A stretch of 64,000 nt of DNA, taken from contig JAIELY010000006.1 in NCBI GenBank assembly GCA_019752555.1, positions 1 to 64,000 on the forward strand, read 5' to 3'. How positions within the stretch are numbered: the stretch's first letter is position 1; each line of letters begins with the position of its first letter. The notes beneath the pieces were generated by a model. That model was given only the letters and a program-made list of their open reading frames with translations. It was not told the DNA's origin and ran no database searches. Of the stretch, positions 44,506 through 55,075 are shown one piece after another. A program made the position numbers and the translations under genes. This stretch comes from Rhabdochlamydiaceae bacterium (GTDB lineage: Bacteria; Chlamydiota; Chlamydiia; Chlamydiales; Rhabdochlamydiaceae).

Positions 44506-45642
44506 CTATTTTTTGGGTTCTACTTTGAGTTTCCCTTGCTGAATCCGTTCATATACCTCTAGCATGGAGCCTTGTAATAGGTCATAATAATCGGGGTTGC
44601 AATAGTGTTTCCTTGCCCAAGCCAAACCGTTAGTTCGAAGTAATTCCGCATCCACCTGTTTGCTAATCGACTTTTCGGTAGCAAACTGAGAAACCATCAT
44701 TTTGTACAATGTGACTCTCGCTTTTGCAGGTAATACTTCCTTAATTAGCTCAGTAACAGGCCCCTCATAAACTGTTTTTTTCAATTGAGCTTCTGCCTCA
44801 CGACGAGCCTGCTTTGTAGGGTAGGTAACCTTTTTTTCCTGTCGAGCCAGCTGGTTTTTGTAATTTTTAAGAGCTGTGCCTATGTTTTCACCTAGTTCGA
44901 TGATCTTAGGACAGAGCTCTTCAGCCTCTTTGCTGAGCTTAACAGCAGCTCTTGAAGAGGGTTTTCTTGTGGAAGATGAGGAAGAGGATAAATCCTCAGC
45001 TGCGGGATCATCCATTGGGATTTGAGCTGTAGAGGGAGGTCTTTTGTTTGTGGAATAGCTAAGATGAGCGAGTTCATCAGGATCGACATCAAAATCAGGG
45101 TCATGGCGATCACCGAATCTATGAAGTTCTTCTTGAGTCATTGAACTTGATGTGCAGCTAGAACTTGATGTGGCGCTGCTTGATGGTGGCATAGAGGGAG
45201 GAGGGCTCAATTGTGCGGGCGGTTGCTGTGGGATAATGGAAGGTGGGAACCCTTTGCCCATGCTCTCGATCCGTGCGCTAAAATACCCGTTTAATTCACT
45301 AAATCTCTTGCTAGCAAGCCCATAAATTTGTTTTAAATGAACTAAAGAAGGATCCTGCTGATTCAAATAACTACCCAGCTTTCCGATATTCAAGGCGATG
45401 CAACTAACATCAGTTGAAAGCGCGGTTAATTGGTCGCGATGTACGTATGCCGAAGAAAATCCTGAATAGGTGTATAGTGCTAAGGGCGCGAATAAAAAAA
45501 CTTTATGATATAACTCCTCTGTGCGTGAGACAAGCCGTTCGAGATCTGTCGTTACATTGAACATATGTGCCGCAACAGTAGACGCATCGATATTTTCGAT
45601 GGGCGCGATCTGCGGCGGAAATCCGGGAAATGAGCAGGCCAT
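44506..45642 (-). CDS. Pro/Ser-rich effector-like protein with shared C-terminal domain
   Basis: 378 residues, unknown. A helical N-terminal half (TTDLERLVSRTEELYHKVFL) is followed by a Pro/Ser linker (PPSMPPSSSATSSSSCTSSS, about 150-170), an acidic stretch and a helical, basic C-terminal domain: VLPAKARVTLYKMMVSQFAT, then NGLAWARKHYCNPDYYDLLQ. The W-A-R-K-H block aligns with W-A-K-K-H in the next gene and W-G-K-N-N in the Ser-rich gene at 41884. AGGAGG lies ahead of the ATG. No Sec signal. Confidence 0.7.
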   Translation of the reverse strand: MACSFPGFPPQIAPIENIDASTVAAHMFNVTTDLERLVSRTEELYHKVFLFAPLALYTYSGFSSAYVHRDQLTALSTDVSCIALNIGKLGSYLNQQDPSLVHLKQIYGLASKRFSELNGYFSARIESMGKGFPPSIIPQQPPAQLSPPPSMPPSSSATSSSSCTSSSMTQEELHRFGDRHDPDFDVDPDELAHLSYSTNKRPPSTAQIPMDDPAAEDLSSSSSSTRKPSSRAAVKLSKEAEELCPKIIELGENIGTALKNYKNQLARQEKKVTYPTKQARREAEAQLKKTVYEGPVTELIKEVLPAKARVTLYKMMVSQFATEKSISKQVDAELLRTNGLAWARKHYCNPDYYDLLQGSMLEVYERIQQGKLKVEPKK

Positions 45643-45860
45643 AAACTCCTCCTAAAAATTTTTTAACAAAACTAAACCTCTGGATTAACAACAGAAATTT
45701 AATTATAAATAATGAACCCAACTTAAACTAAAAGCATTTTATAAAAAAAATAGGTTAAACTCAAGATAAAACAAAAATTACCACTTAATTTATTTTTGAT
45801 TTTAACCTTCGTCAAGAAGGTTAAAAATATTTTTAACAACAAAACCCATCGCAGCGAAGA

Positions 45861-47096
45861 TCACGGCGTGTTCGATTCGAGCATTGCTTGAAGAACGGCC
45901 TTTAGCGTGGTCCTCCTTTCGGGATCAAAGCTATGCTTTTTTGCCCATGAACGGTCGGGTCTTGTTTGATTTTTGCGGTATTTCTCATAATGACGCGCCA
46001 TACGTCTTTGAAAATCATGTTGCATTGTAGATGAAAGGGTTTCAACAAGTGTGCGGATTTTTTCAGAGTCAAGATAATCGATCACTAAACAAAAACTCTT
46101 GAGTTTTTCTAAATCTGTGGAAACGCTGGGGGCCTCCTCATCAGTGCTTGGCAAACCGCTAAGCGACGCGTCTTCAAATGACTCGATTTCGAAGCTGTGA
46201 TCTTCATCCTCTTCTTCTGATTCATTTGGTGTAGCAATGGGAGAAATCTCAGAGAAGCTGCCCTCACTATGTAAAGGGATCTCTTCTCTTGGAGAGAGAG
46301 TTTGTGTGATGCCAGCTACCATCGATTGTAATTCAGGCAACGCTTGTCTCATACAGGCCCATCTCCACGCAGCTTCTGCCTCTGTAATGCTCTGATTCAA
46401 AGCTTTAAACATAACATCCATGCGCAACTTGTCTGCTTTGGGATAAAGAGCGAGGCATTGACTAAAGCAAGATCCTAAACTGGATTCTTTTGACGCGCCC
46501 TCTTTTTTTAAATGGGAGGGCTGTTTATACATCTTATGCCCCCAACGCACTTGTTTCTTTGCGCCATCGGTAAGATCTGAGCTCTGTTGCGAAGAAGAGG
46601 CTGAAGCTGTTTGACGGTGTTGTTCTTCTCTAATACGAGCAAACTGCCGCTTCTTAGGTTTTTTGAGGACACTTGGCTTTGGGATCTCCTCTATAGTGGA
46701 ACTTAAGTTCTTGTGATGCTGAAAAAAGGAAAGCAACCCTTGTGTGAGCTCCATTTTTTTCAGCAGAGGATCTAAGACGGTATCGATCGATTCAATCACA
46801 AAGACGCGCATTTTAAAAGCCGTGAATAGTCTGTCAGAGGGATCGCTATCAGCTGTATGCAATAAGCTTTGATCTAAAAGCATCTCACGTGTGCGCTCAT
46901 CTAAAAAATCGGAAAAAAAAGAAGAGAGGGTCTCAATACTTTCAGCATCAAAGGTCAATGGCGACTGGGTGAGCCAGCTGGAGAGGGATTTATATTTTTC
47001 ATGGAGATTTCCTAACCGATGGGAAATTTGAATAGAGTCCTGCATAAACAACTCAACAATGGTTTTTTCCTGGTGTGGTGAGGCTGGATATGTCAT
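45861..47096 (-). CDS. Acidic effector-like protein with shared C-terminal domain
   Basis: 411 residues, unknown. The N-terminal third is helical (FMQDSIQISHRLGNLHEKYK), followed by a basic linker (VLKKPKKRQFARIREEQHRQ), a second helical part and an acidic Ser/Glu stretch (NESEEEDEDHSFEIESFEDA, about 295-315). The C-terminal domain reads FCLVIDYLDSEKIRTLVETL and RSWAKKHSFDPERRTTLKAV, matching the blocks of the two related proteins nearby. No Sec signal or membrane helix. It is the last of the minus-strand row and is divergent from the mla operon. Confidence 0.7.
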   Translation of the reverse strand: MTYPASPHQEKTIVELFMQDSIQISHRLGNLHEKYKSLSSWLTQSPLTFDAESIETLSSFFSDFLDERTREMLLDQSLLHTADSDPSDRLFTAFKMRVFVIESIDTVLDPLLKKMELTQGLLSFFQHHKNLSSTIEEIPKPSVLKKPKKRQFARIREEQHRQTASASSSQQSSDLTDGAKKQVRWGHKMYKQPSHLKKEGASKESSLGSCFSQCLALYPKADKLRMDVMFKALNQSITEAEAAWRWACMRQALPELQSMVAGITQTLSPREEIPLHSEGSFSEISPIATPNESEEEDEDHSFEIESFEDASLSGLPSTDEEAPSVSTDLEKLKSFCLVIDYLDSEKIRTLVETLSSTMQHDFQRRMARHYEKYRKNQTRPDRSWAKKHSFDPERRTTLKAVLQAMLESNTP

Positions 47097-47224
47097 AATT
47101 CGCTTCCCTCCAAAGTTTAATGGGTATTGATTTTCACGAAACCGTTATTAAATTCAAAGAGGGAATCTAACGAGAGGAACCGATCGCAGTTAACTTTTGG
47201 CTTGGATGGGTTGAAGATCCTCGT

Positions 47225-47253
47225 TTGACCCCAATTGAGAGATCCGCTACAAT
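47225..47253 (+). promoter_or_regulatory. Near-consensus promoter of the mla operon
   Basis: TTGACC (47225-47230) and TACAAT (47248-47253) are 17 bases apart. Predicted transcription start is near 47260, giving a leader of about 30 bases before the MlaE ATG at 47289. Confidence 0.65.
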
Positions 47254-47288
47254 CCGGATTATAAAGAATATTTTAAAGTAATGCCCGC

Positions 47289-48125
47289 ATGACGCAATCC
47301 AATGCCATCAGTCCTCCTCCTTCTCCCAATAACCCTAATCAGACATGGGGCAATAAGTGTGCGCAAAAGCTTGGCTTTCTTGTGGCCATCGGAGAATATG
47401 CGCAGCTTTTAGCTGAAACGGCACGGGCGACTTTGCGCCGCCCTCCCACTCTACACCTGATTCTCAAGCAGATCTACGACGTGGGGGTCGCCTCTTTTTT
47501 GGTCGTGGCTTTAACAGGTTTTTCTACAGGTCTTGTGCTAGCCGCTCAATCGTTCTACCAGCTCGCGGATAAGGGACTAACTTCTGTGACAGGCCTGATG
47601 GTGGCAAAAGCGATGCTGACAGAGCTTGGGCCTGTGTTAACCGCATTCATGGTGACAGGAAGGGTGGGCGCTGCGATGTGCGCTGAGCTTGGCACAATGC
47701 AGGTCACCGAACAGATCGACGCATTGAAGACAATGGCGGTCAATCCCCACCGTTATTTAGTGGCTCCTCGGCTAATCGCAGGAACACTCATGATGCCTTT
47801 TTTGACCATTTTTAGCATTGCTATGGGCATTTTTGGAGGTTATCTGATTTCGATCTATTTCTTCGAGATGTCTCCGCAGACGTTTTTCGATCCGATGCCA
47901 ACTCACATTTCGTTTTTCGATATGGCAACAGGGATCATCAAAGGGTTTATTTTTGGGGTCTTGATCATGACAATCGGCTGTTATAAGGGGATGCGCACAA
48001 CAGGGGGCGCTGCAGGCGTTGGCAAAGCTACGACAGCAAGTGTTGTCATCACCTACTGCTGTATTCTCTTTATGAACTTCTTTCTCACGGTGGCGCTCAA
48101 TGTCTTTCACGACAACTTCGGGTAA
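47289..48125 (+). CDS. mlaE: ABC lipid transporter permease MlaE
   Basis: Inner-membrane permease of the MCE-type system that moves phospholipids between the membranes. 278 residues with about five hydrophobic segments; family blocks are FSTGLVLAAQSFYQL, GRVGAAMCAELGTMQVTEQI (the coupling region) and LKTMAVNPHRYLVAPRL. The first 30 residues are a Pro/Asn-rich extension. It is first in a tight operon with the ATPase and the MCE subunit. Confidence 0.94.
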   Translation: MTQSNAISPPPSPNNPNQTWGNKCAQKLGFLVAIGEYAQLLAETARATLRRPPTLHLILKQIYDVGVASFLVVALTGFSTGLVLAAQSFYQLADKGLTSVTGLMVAKAMLTELGPVLTAFMVTGRVGAAMCAELGTMQVTEQIDALKTMAVNPHRYLVAPRLIAGTLMMPFLTIFSIAMGIFGGYLISIYFFEMSPQTFFDPMPTHISFFDMATGIIKGFIFGVLIMTIGCYKGMRTTGGAAGVGKATTASVVITYCCILFMNFFLTVALNVFHDNFG

Positions 48126-48128
48126 TGG

Positions 48129-48896
48129 ATGATTACAATTCGCAATCTATGGAAGAAGTTTGGCAAGCATCAAGTGATGGCAGGCTTGGATCTCGATGTG
48201 AAAACAGGAGAAACGCTTGTGATCTTGGGGCCCTCGGGTATTGGGAAAAGTGTGCTCCTTAAGCATATCATCGGTATTTTGAAGCCGGATCAAGGAACGA
48301 TCGATATCGATCAGGTTCGGATTTCAGAGCTGGAAGGTGCAGATCTCTATCAGAATATCCACCATATGGGGATGCTCTTTCAGGGCGGGGCGATGTTTGA
48401 TTCGATGACAGTCGCTGAAAATACCGCTTTTTACTTAAATCAACATGGCCATCTGCTTTCGAAATACGAGATCGAAGACCGGGTCTCGCACGCTCTTGAG
48501 ATGGTGGGCCTTGCAGGAACGCAAAAGAAAATGCCCTCTGAGCTTTCTGGAGGGATGCGCAAAAGAGCAGCGCTCGCGCGTCTTATCGTCTACCGTCCAA
48601 GAATCCTACTCTATGATGAACCGACAACGGGGCTCGATCCAATTATCGCGATGCAAATCAATGAGCTTATTGTCAAAATGCAAGAAGAGCTCAAAGCAAC
48701 GAGCATCGTTGTCACACATGATATGTTCTCAGCTCTTTATGTGGGAGACCGCTTGGCGCTCATTCGGGATGGCAAGATCGCTCATATCGATGAACCTGAG
48801 CCGTTTGTTCAGATCGACGACCCGTTAATTAAATTTTTACACTGTTCCATTTCTCAAGATCCTAGAACTATGAAGGAGAAAAACCACCATGGGTGA
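48129..48896 (+). CDS. mlaF: ABC lipid transporter ATPase MlaF
   Basis: Cytoplasmic ATPase, 255 residues. Walker A is GPSGIGKS (about 34-41), the signature is LSGGMRKRAALARL, Walker B is ILLYDEPTTGLDP, and the switch His is in VVTHDMFSAL. All are intact. The stop overlaps the mlaD start by eight bases, and the ATG is three bases after the mlaE stop. Confidence 0.95.
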   Translation: MITIRNLWKKFGKHQVMAGLDLDVKTGETLVILGPSGIGKSVLLKHIIGILKPDQGTIDIDQVRISELEGADLYQNIHHMGMLFQGGAMFDSMTVAENTAFYLNQHGHLLSKYEIEDRVSHALEMVGLAGTQKKMPSELSGGMRKRAALARLIVYRPRILLYDEPTTGLDPIIAMQINELIVKMQEELKATSIVVTHDMFSALYVGDRLALIRDGKIAHIDEPEPFVQIDDPLIKFLHCSISQDPRTMKEKNHHG

Positions 48897-50085
48897 GCAA
48901 TTGAAAAACATGCTGATCGGTATCTTTGTTCTCTCTGGCTGCGCTTTAGTTGTCATCATGGTGATGTTTTTACGTCCTAGTGTTGGTGATGGAAAACAGA
49001 CGATTTATGTCCGGTTTGCCAATATCAACAAGATCGGGGTGGGAACGCGTGTGATGTTCGGCGGCAAACCCGTGGGGCAGGTTGTTTCTGTTCAAGACAT
49101 TAACAACGCGCGCAACAAACCCTCTGTCGACGTGCTGGGACAGATCTATTACTATCAGCTGGTGTTAAAGATTGATTCGAGTGTCAAAGTGTATGACACG
49201 GATGAATTTGCGATCCACACGGCAGGTCTTCTAGGAGAGAAATCGATTGCGATCATCCCTAAAATTCCTCCGAAGGGAGTCGCCCCTAAGCTGATAACTA
49301 CGCAACCTGTTTATGCGCAATCTTATGATCCGATTGAATACGCTTTTACAGAGCTCTCGGAAGTGGCAGACCTCATGAAAACGACGATTAAAGAGGTAAA
49401 CAGCTGGATCAAATTACATGGAGAAGATGCGGGAAAAGCGATCGCTTCGTTTGGATCTGCGATGAATCAGATCGATTTAGCTGTAAAATCTGTGAATGAT
49501 CACGACCTGATCGTGCACCTCAAGCAAGGGGTAAACGATCTGTCAGCAACGCTGCACGAGGTGCAAACTGCAGTGCATGAGATGAATGTGGGCGGGGTTT
49601 TTGTCAATGCCGGCACAATGATGAAGCATTTAGCTAGCGCGTCTCAATCGATGGATACGATCACTCAGGGAATCTCAGTTGGCAAGGGAACGTTGGGCAG
49701 GCTCCTTAAAGAAGATGACATGTATCTGCGCGCCTCTGCGATCATGAGCAAGGCGGATACTTTGATGAACGACATCAACCATTATGGTCTTTTGTTTAAT
49801 CAGAATAAAGGATGGCAGCGGCAGCGTCTGCAACGGGTCACAGCGCTTAATGCTCTAGACACCCCGCAGGGATTCCGCAAGTATTTTGAAAATGAAGTGG
49901 ATGAGATCACAACCGCGATGTCGCGCCTTTCAATGGTGATCGACAAAGCGCAACAAACTTCTGAAAAGGAAGAGATTCTTGGAAATGACCAATTCCGTAA
50001 AGATTTTAAAGAGCTTTTGCGCCAGTCCAAAGAACTCTCCGACCATTTGCACTTATACAATCAGCAGCTGATGCAGGCTCAATAA
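48889..50085 (+). CDS. mlaD: MCE-domain lipid-binding subunit MlaD
   Basis: Substrate-binding subunit anchored in the inner membrane. 398 residues: a membrane helix ([17 protein letters not shown], about 12-28), one MCE domain ([20 protein letters not shown] and [11 protein letters not shown], about 38-130) and a long helical C-terminal part up to 398. The helical tail is longer than in E. coli MlaD (183 residues) and resembles the Chlamydia/plant-type proteins. No gene for the MlaB, MlaC or MlaA partners is visible here. Confidence 0.92.
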   Translation: MGEQLKNMLIGIFVLSGCALVVIMVMFLRPSVGDGKQTIYVRFANINKIGVGTRVMFGGKPVGQVVSVQDINNARNKPSVDVLGQIYYYQLVLKIDSSVKVYDTDEFAIHTAGLLGEKSIAIIPKIPPKGVAPKLITTQPVYAQSYDPIEYAFTELSEVADLMKTTIKEVNSWIKLHGEDAGKAIASFGSAMNQIDLAVKSVNDHDLIVHLKQGVNDLSATLHEVQTAVHEMNVGGVFVNAGTMMKHLASASQSMDTITQGISVGKGTLGRLLKEDDMYLRASAIMSKADTLMNDINHYGLLFNQNKGWQRQRLQRVTALNALDTPQGFRKYFENEVDEITTAMSRLSMVIDKAQQTSEKEEILGNDQFRKDFKELLRQSKELSDHLHLYNQQLMQAQ

Positions 50086-50116
50086 AGAGAAATGTCTTAC
50101 TCGAATAGGTTCACAG

Positions 50117-50683
50117 ATGGATATTCCTTATTCCCACTTAACTAAGGGCTCGTTTCTCATCGCAAGTCCGGAGATCGATTCGGGGATCTACTTCCGCGGG
50201 GTCATTCTCCTCTGTGAGCATAGCGCTGCAGGTTCGTTTGGCCTGATGATCAATAAAAGCTTTGACGTGGAGCTTCCTGAAGAGATCATTAATCGGGATG
50301 AACTACAAAATCCCAACGTTCAGATCCGGGCGGGCGGGCCGATTCAGCCCAACCAGATGATGCTTCTTCACTCTTCTAACGAGATCCCTGATCAAACCCT
50401 TGAGCTTTGCGATCATGTCTATCTCGGAGGGGATTTGCAGTTCCTACAAGAGGCGATCCGCAACCCCAATGGTCCTGCAGTGCGCTTATGCTTTGGCTAT
50501 GCAGGATGGGGAGCGGGTCAGCTTGAAATGGAATTTTTAAGCGGCAACTTTTTTTTGCATCCTGCGAGCTCTAAACACATCTTCGAAACACCTGCAGAAA
50601 AGGTATGGCAAACGGTTTTAAGAGAAATGGGTGGCAAGTACGCCACCCTGTCGATGATTCCAGAAGACTTGAGCCTTAATTAA
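50117..50683 (+). CDS. YqgE/AlgH family protein
   Basis: 188-aa conserved protein of UPF0301. Diagnostic blocks: [38 protein letters not shown] and [18 protein letters not shown]. Its role is unsettled (AlgH was described as a regulator in Pseudomonas). It follows mlaD by 31 bases and may be cotranscribed. Its end overlaps the convergent 727-aa gene by four bases. Confidence 0.92.
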   Translation: MDIPYSHLTKGSFLIASPEIDSGIYFRGVILLCEHSAAGSFGLMINKSFDVELPEEIINRDELQNPNVQIRAGGPIQPNQMMLLHSSNEIPDQTLELCDHVYLGGDLQFLQEAIRNPNGPAVRLCFGYAGWGAGQLEMEFLSGNFFLHPASSKHIFETPAEKVWQTVLREMGGKYATLSMIPEDLSLN

Positions 50684-52863
50684 CTCGCCTCTTGGATCCG
50701 CATGTCTTTAAAGAATGGGGTTTTGTAGAGCTTTGCAGAAGCTGCAATCACATTCTCCCGGTGGGCTTCTAGCTCTGCCTGTACAACGCCCAAGGCGCTT
50801 GCCATCCTGTTAAACCGAACGGGATCAATGGCCCGTTCGCGCAAGACGAGTGCGGGTGAATAAATGAGCCATAAGAGAAAATCCTTTTCTTCCTTACCGA
50901 AGCTTTTTGCACTATTCATGATTTTCATGAAAGAGTAGAACTCAGCACTTGCGGCAGCCCCTGTATCGACCGAATCTTTACAAGTAAAGCTGACAGAATC
51001 TGGTTTAAAGTCCTCGATCACTTTTAGCAGCAAGAACAAGTAGAAGATTTCAATAAAATCCAGGCGGTTTTTATGGACAAGGGTTTCTTTTCCTCCAAAG
51101 AAGACACGATGGATCATTTGCATAGCCTCTCTTGCAAAGGACTCAAAGACTTTTTTGTTCCAGCCGGAAGGGAAAAAGAATCCACACTGCTCCGCACTTT
51201 CAATTTGAGCTTCGAATAGAGAAATAAACTCTTTTGCGTCATTGAGGTTAACATAGGGGCCGGATTGAAAATAAAAGTCGGCATTTTTAGGCAACGTCAC
51301 GACCACAAGAGATTGATTGAATTCAGCTTGAGCTGGAATTTTTTCCAATGCCACGCAGCGGGCATGCTCTTGCCAAGAGGTTCTGTCTTGCAAGTTGACC
51401 ATTAAATGGCGCTGCTGCATCCCCTCTTTTCCTAAGGAGCGCAAAAAGCCATAAAACTCATCGACTGGCGCTGCTTTATGAATGTATTCTTGATGCACGG
51501 GAGCTGGAATTCTCAAGCAGCTTAAGTGCATCTGATCATTGGCCACTGTATACAACTGGGCGGGGTGATTGATTTGAGCCAAGGGATCAAATCCTTGCAA
51601 TGGGGTCTCCGAACGGAAAACGTCAATTGCGCGTAGCACAGGGCCGTTGGGATAATGTTTGAGCAAGTAACGGATGTGCTCATTTTCATCGATCAAATTA
51701 TTCCAAAGAGCTGTCGGGCTCTGTGTTTGAGATCGAGTCTCAGAACCTTGCCCTCCTTTTTCGATTAACAGCCGGATGAAAGCGATCATCTCTTTGCGTT
51801 TTCCAGATCTTGTAAAATAATTCGAGCAGAGCGCATGCGTAATGGTGTAAAGCGTCTGAAAAAACCGATCTTTGCGGTCTGGGGGATGGGTCATGTAATG
51901 ATGATATTCATTCGATGTCAGGGCCTTTCTCAAGTAAAACTGAAAGTCTGAATAATAGTTTATACTGCTTTTTCCCAGAGTGTTTTGCATCATATTATGG
52001 GAATTGGCAGCGAGCATCAATGCCATTAGTGCCTTATTGATCGATGCGACAAATTCGATCTCTTTATACTTCATGGCATCTTTGAGATAGTCATCGACAT
52101 GAGGCGCTACTTGATGAAGGATCTCTTGAGCTGAGAGGTGCAGATCTCGATCTTCAAGCATTTTAAGGCGCAGGAAGGGGTCTTCATCTCCCATGTCTCC
52201 CAATGTTTCGTCAAATTCTCCAACCAAGCGCAAGTGGCGAAGCAAATCTTTGTTGAAAAACGGACGTCCATCCTCTCTTTTAATTAAAAAGAGTTCGTAT
52301 TCCTTATCATTGCGGATCGTTTCCAAGTCCTTGAGCCCTTGGCGCGTCGTGTCTTTTGAAGCCTCTTCGATTTGAGCGCTCCAATCTTCGTGCCATGGGA
52401 TATCTGTTTCTGCGGGAAGATTGAATTTATGGTAGACCTTAGATAAGTAGAAGTGTTGGAGTTCTTTGAATTCTTTGAGCTGAGTGATGCTCTCTTCCTT
52501 TTCCCCTTTAAACATTTCAGTGCACTGATCGACCTTTTCGGCAGCTTCATTAACGAGGATCATGATCGCTTGCACGCCCCGCTGGGTATCGGCATCGCGC
52601 AAATGGATTTTGTCTTTTTCGTACAAATGCTTGAGATAGTTGAGGATCACTTGAAAGGTTTCTCGGACCCGTTCGCGGTTATACACGATATACTCAGGAC
52701 TTTGCCAAGATAACAGATTTAACTGCTCTCTTACCTGCTCTTCGGTTAACTTACCGCCGCCAAGCTCCAGAGAAGGAGCATTTAAATCGATTTCTGCCAT
52801 GTGGGTGAGATTATCCACCGCTTCCATGACGCTGATCCCTTCTTTTTTACCTCGATGTTGCAT
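50680..52863 (-). CDS. Large protein with a phosphatase-like CKDSVDTG loop, unknown
   Basis: 727 residues with no Sec signal or membrane helix. The N-terminal two thirds are helical ([20 protein letters not shown]). In the C-terminal third, [20 protein letters not shown] (Cys628) has the shape of a Cys-phosphatase P-loop, CX5R, but with Thr at the Arg position; a preceding hydrophobic strand and a following helix fit that fold. SopB/IpgD-type inositol phosphatases have CKSGKDR at this place. Relation to them is inference. The start has AGGTG ahead. It is convergent with yqgE. Confidence 0.75.
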   Translation of the reverse strand: MQHRGKKEGISVMEAVDNLTHMAEIDLNAPSLELGGGKLTEEQVREQLNLLSWQSPEYIVYNRERVRETFQVILNYLKHLYEKDKIHLRDADTQRGVQAIMILVNEAAEKVDQCTEMFKGEKEESITQLKEFKELQHFYLSKVYHKFNLPAETDIPWHEDWSAQIEEASKDTTRQGLKDLETIRNDKEYELFLIKREDGRPFFNKDLLRHLRLVGEFDETLGDMGDEDPFLRLKMLEDRDLHLSAQEILHQVAPHVDDYLKDAMKYKEIEFVASINKALMALMLAANSHNMMQNTLGKSSINYYSDFQFYLRKALTSNEYHHYMTHPPDRKDRFFQTLYTITHALCSNYFTRSGKRKEMIAFIRLLIEKGGQGSETRSQTQSPTALWNNLIDENEHIRYLLKHYPNGPVLRAIDVFRSETPLQGFDPLAQINHPAQLYTVANDQMHLSCLRIPAPVHQEYIHKAAPVDEFYGFLRSLGKEGMQQRHLMVNLQDRTSWQEHARCVALEKIPAQAEFNQSLVVVTLPKNADFYFQSGPYVNLNDAKEFISLFEAQIESAEQCGFFFPSGWNKKVFESFAREAMQMIHRVFFGGKETLVHKNRLDFIEIFYLFLLLKVIEDFKPDSVSFTCKDSVDTGAAASAEFYSFMKIMNSAKSFGKEEKDFLLWLIYSPALVLRERAIDPVRFNRMASALGVVQAELEAHRENVIAASAKLYKTPFFKDMRIQEAS

Positions 52864-53088
52864 TGCACACCTAATCTTTTATAATTATTACGTCCCTCTA
52901 ATTCATTATCTCGTTAATTTAGTTTCAGATCAACATTAATTAATATCTACTAATTAAATAAAATTAAAAATAAATACCAGCGATCGTTAATAATGTGTTA
53001 GTTGCGAAATTTATTAAATTAAATAATTACTCGATTTTTATCGCGAATAGACTTGAAAATGCACTAGCATTAGATCGATGGTAGACGT

Positions 53089-54084
53089 CTAACGTAAACC
53101 AAAGAGATTGAATAACTTATAAGATAATCCAGCGACAAGAGCTGCCCCTGGCAAAGTCAGGATCCACGCTAAGATCACTTTTTGAGCGGTGTGCCATTGA
53201 ACTTTTGCAGGGCGTTTGGCCGAACCCACCCCAGTCACACTTCCCACAATCATGTGAGTCGAGCTGACCGGCATCCCAAGGAAGCTCGCTGCTAAAATCA
53301 CACAAGAAGCGCTCGTCTCTGCTGCAAAGCCATGGAAGGGCTCTAGCTTGGTAATCTCGAAGCCCACTGTCCGAATGATGCGAAATCCGCCGGATGCAGT
53401 TCCCAATCCCATCATGAGCGCGCAGCTTAAAATCACCCAAAGGGGGATGACAGGATGGGCCAAGTAGCCTCCTGCAAACAGACCGAGCGTAATAATCCCC
53501 ATGCTTTTTTGCGCGTCATTCAATCCATGAGCGATTGCCACAAGACTGGCCGAGATGATCTGGAGCTTATTAAAGATCTTCACCTTGGAGCGGATCTTAG
53601 GGAATTTAAGAAGGGAGGAAATCCCTTTCATGAGTAGATAGCCTAAAACAAAACCAATGATTGGAGAGAGGACCATTGGAATGATCACTTTATAAATCAC
53701 CCCATTCCATAAGATCATCTGAGATCCGCCTCCAAAGAGGACAGCGCCGACAAGCCCTCCTACAAGAGCATAAGAGGAGCTGCTGGGAATGCCGAATGCC
53801 CAGGTGATGATATTCCATGAAATGGCGCCGATTAAAGCCGCTAAGACAAGAGTTTGGGTAGTGTAATGCACCTGGACAAGACCTGATGCGATCGTCTGAG
53901 CCACTCCGCTGATTTGCGTTGCCCCCAACGTATTGAGAATCGCAGCCAGGATAATGGCAGATAGAGGCCTTAAAACACCTGTAGCGATCACCGTTGAGAC
54001 GACATTTGCCGCATCGTGAAATCCATTTGTATAGTCAAAGACTAATCCTAGGATCACAACCCAAAGGATGATTTCGATCGACAT
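53089..54084 (-). CDS. Inorganic phosphate transporter, Pit family
   Basis: 331-aa membrane protein for low-affinity phosphate uptake. The two inverted half-motifs are present: DYTNGFHDAANVVSTVIATG in the first half and VAIAHGLNDAQKSMGIITLG in the second. About nine to ten hydrophobic segments. In C. trachomatis the ygo4/Pit gene (CT692) has a DUF47 gene beside it as I recall; none is found here. It is divergent from the secreted-protein gene at 54209. Confidence 0.92.
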   Translation of the reverse strand: MSIEIILWVVILGLVFDYTNGFHDAANVVSTVIATGVLRPLSAIILAAILNTLGATQISGVAQTIASGLVQVHYTTQTLVLAALIGAISWNIITWAFGIPSSSSYALVGGLVGAVLFGGGSQMILWNGVIYKVIIPMVLSPIIGFVLGYLLMKGISSLLKFPKIRSKVKIFNKLQIISASLVAIAHGLNDAQKSMGIITLGLFAGGYLAHPVIPLWVILSCALMMGLGTASGGFRIIRTVGFEITKLEPFHGFAAETSASCVILAASFLGMPVSSTHMIVGSVTGVGSAKRPAKVQWHTAQKVILAWILTLPGAALVAGLSYKLFNLFGLR

Positions 54085-54208
54085 CCGCTGTCCCCTTTTG
54101 ATCTTCTATATAGTGATTCTGTGCGCAATTGTCACCTAAAAATTTTCATATCAAAAAAAAGAGAGAGGCCGTATAACAAAAAATAACTTCAAAAATTGAG
54201 GATACACT

Positions 54209-55045
54209 ATGGGCCGAATCTTCCAAACGACTGCATTAACTCTCGCCTCTTTCTTGAGCTTTTCTATAGCTCAGTGCGCCTATCTTGAGGAGCAAACACC
54301 GAATCCCAAAGAAATCCGCGTAGTGCCCAAAGAGCCGACCCCTGAGCCTGACCATGTGACAACAAAAATCCTCTTTCCCCGCAAAAATGAAGTCGAAACG
54401 TCCGCTCCAGTTAAAGGACAAATCCGGATCGATGGATTCGCACTAGGAGTGGATAGCGACTTCCCTCGTAAAAAAGAGATCTACAATGACAATGAAGGGC
54501 AAAGTCTGCACATCGTCATCGATAACCAGCCCTACTTCTCTGTTAATGAGGCTTTGCTGGACTCTCTCGATGATGTTGAAGAGTACTTCGATCAGACAGC
54601 AGAATATGAGATCCCCTTCAAATTACAGCCGGGGATGCACGTCATGCGGGTATTTCCCGTGCGCTCTTTTAACGAAAGCTTAAAAGGAGACAATTGCTTT
54701 GCAGCGATCATCTTCTACTATAAACAAAAGAAATCTGATTCACAGGTCGATCTCTCACAGCCCTTTTTAACGTACAATGAACCTCAGGGAGAATATTCCT
54801 ACAATAATGGTCAGCCGATTCTTCTCGATTTCTACCTGACAAACTGCGAGCTGTCAAAAGATGGATATAAAGTACGCCTTTCGATCGATAACGCCAACGT
54901 GCGCACTCTTGTTCAGTGGGTTCCCCATTATCTCTATGGATTATCGAAAGGGATGCACACGATCCGCCTAGAGCTGCTCGATAAAGACAACCAACCAGTC
55001 CCTGGATATTTCAACGACATCCAGCGCACATTTACGATTAAGTAG
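54209..55045 (+). CDS. Secreted beta-rich protein, unknown
   Basis: 278 residues with a Sec signal (TTALTLASFLSFSIAQCA). The mature part starts with a Pro/Glu-rich stretch, then beta-rich repeats of about 100 residues: GQSLHIVIDNQPYFSVNEAL with LQPGMHVMRVFPVRSFNESL, and YKVRLSIDNANVRTLVQWVP with LSKGMHTIRLELLDKDNQPV. The paired GMH-x-[MI]-R blocks suggest two immunoglobulin-like domains. It is probably periplasmic or surface-bound. It stands directly before the promoter of the kinase-like cluster. Confidence 0.75.
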   Translation: MGRIFQTTALTLASFLSFSIAQCAYLEEQTPNPKEIRVVPKEPTPEPDHVTTKILFPRKNEVETSAPVKGQIRIDGFALGVDSDFPRKKEIYNDNEGQSLHIVIDNQPYFSVNEALLDSLDDVEEYFDQTAEYEIPFKLQPGMHVMRVFPVRSFNESLKGDNCFAAIIFYYKQKKSDSQVDLSQPFLTYNEPQGEYSYNNGQPILLDFYLTNCELSKDGYKVRLSIDNANVRTLVQWVPHYLYGLSKGMHTIRLELLDKDNQPVPGYFNDIQRTFTIK

Positions 55046-55046
55046 A

Positions 55047-55075
55047 TTGACATGTGAAGGGAAGTTCTTTAGTAT
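55047..55075 (+). promoter_or_regulatory. Consensus-type promoter of the kinase-like operon
   Basis: TTGACA (55047-55052), a perfect -35, is 17 bases from TAGTAT (55070-55075). It lies just after the stop of the secreted-protein gene and about 105 bases ahead of the first kinase-like ATG at 55182. It would drive the five-gene run. Confidence 0.6.
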
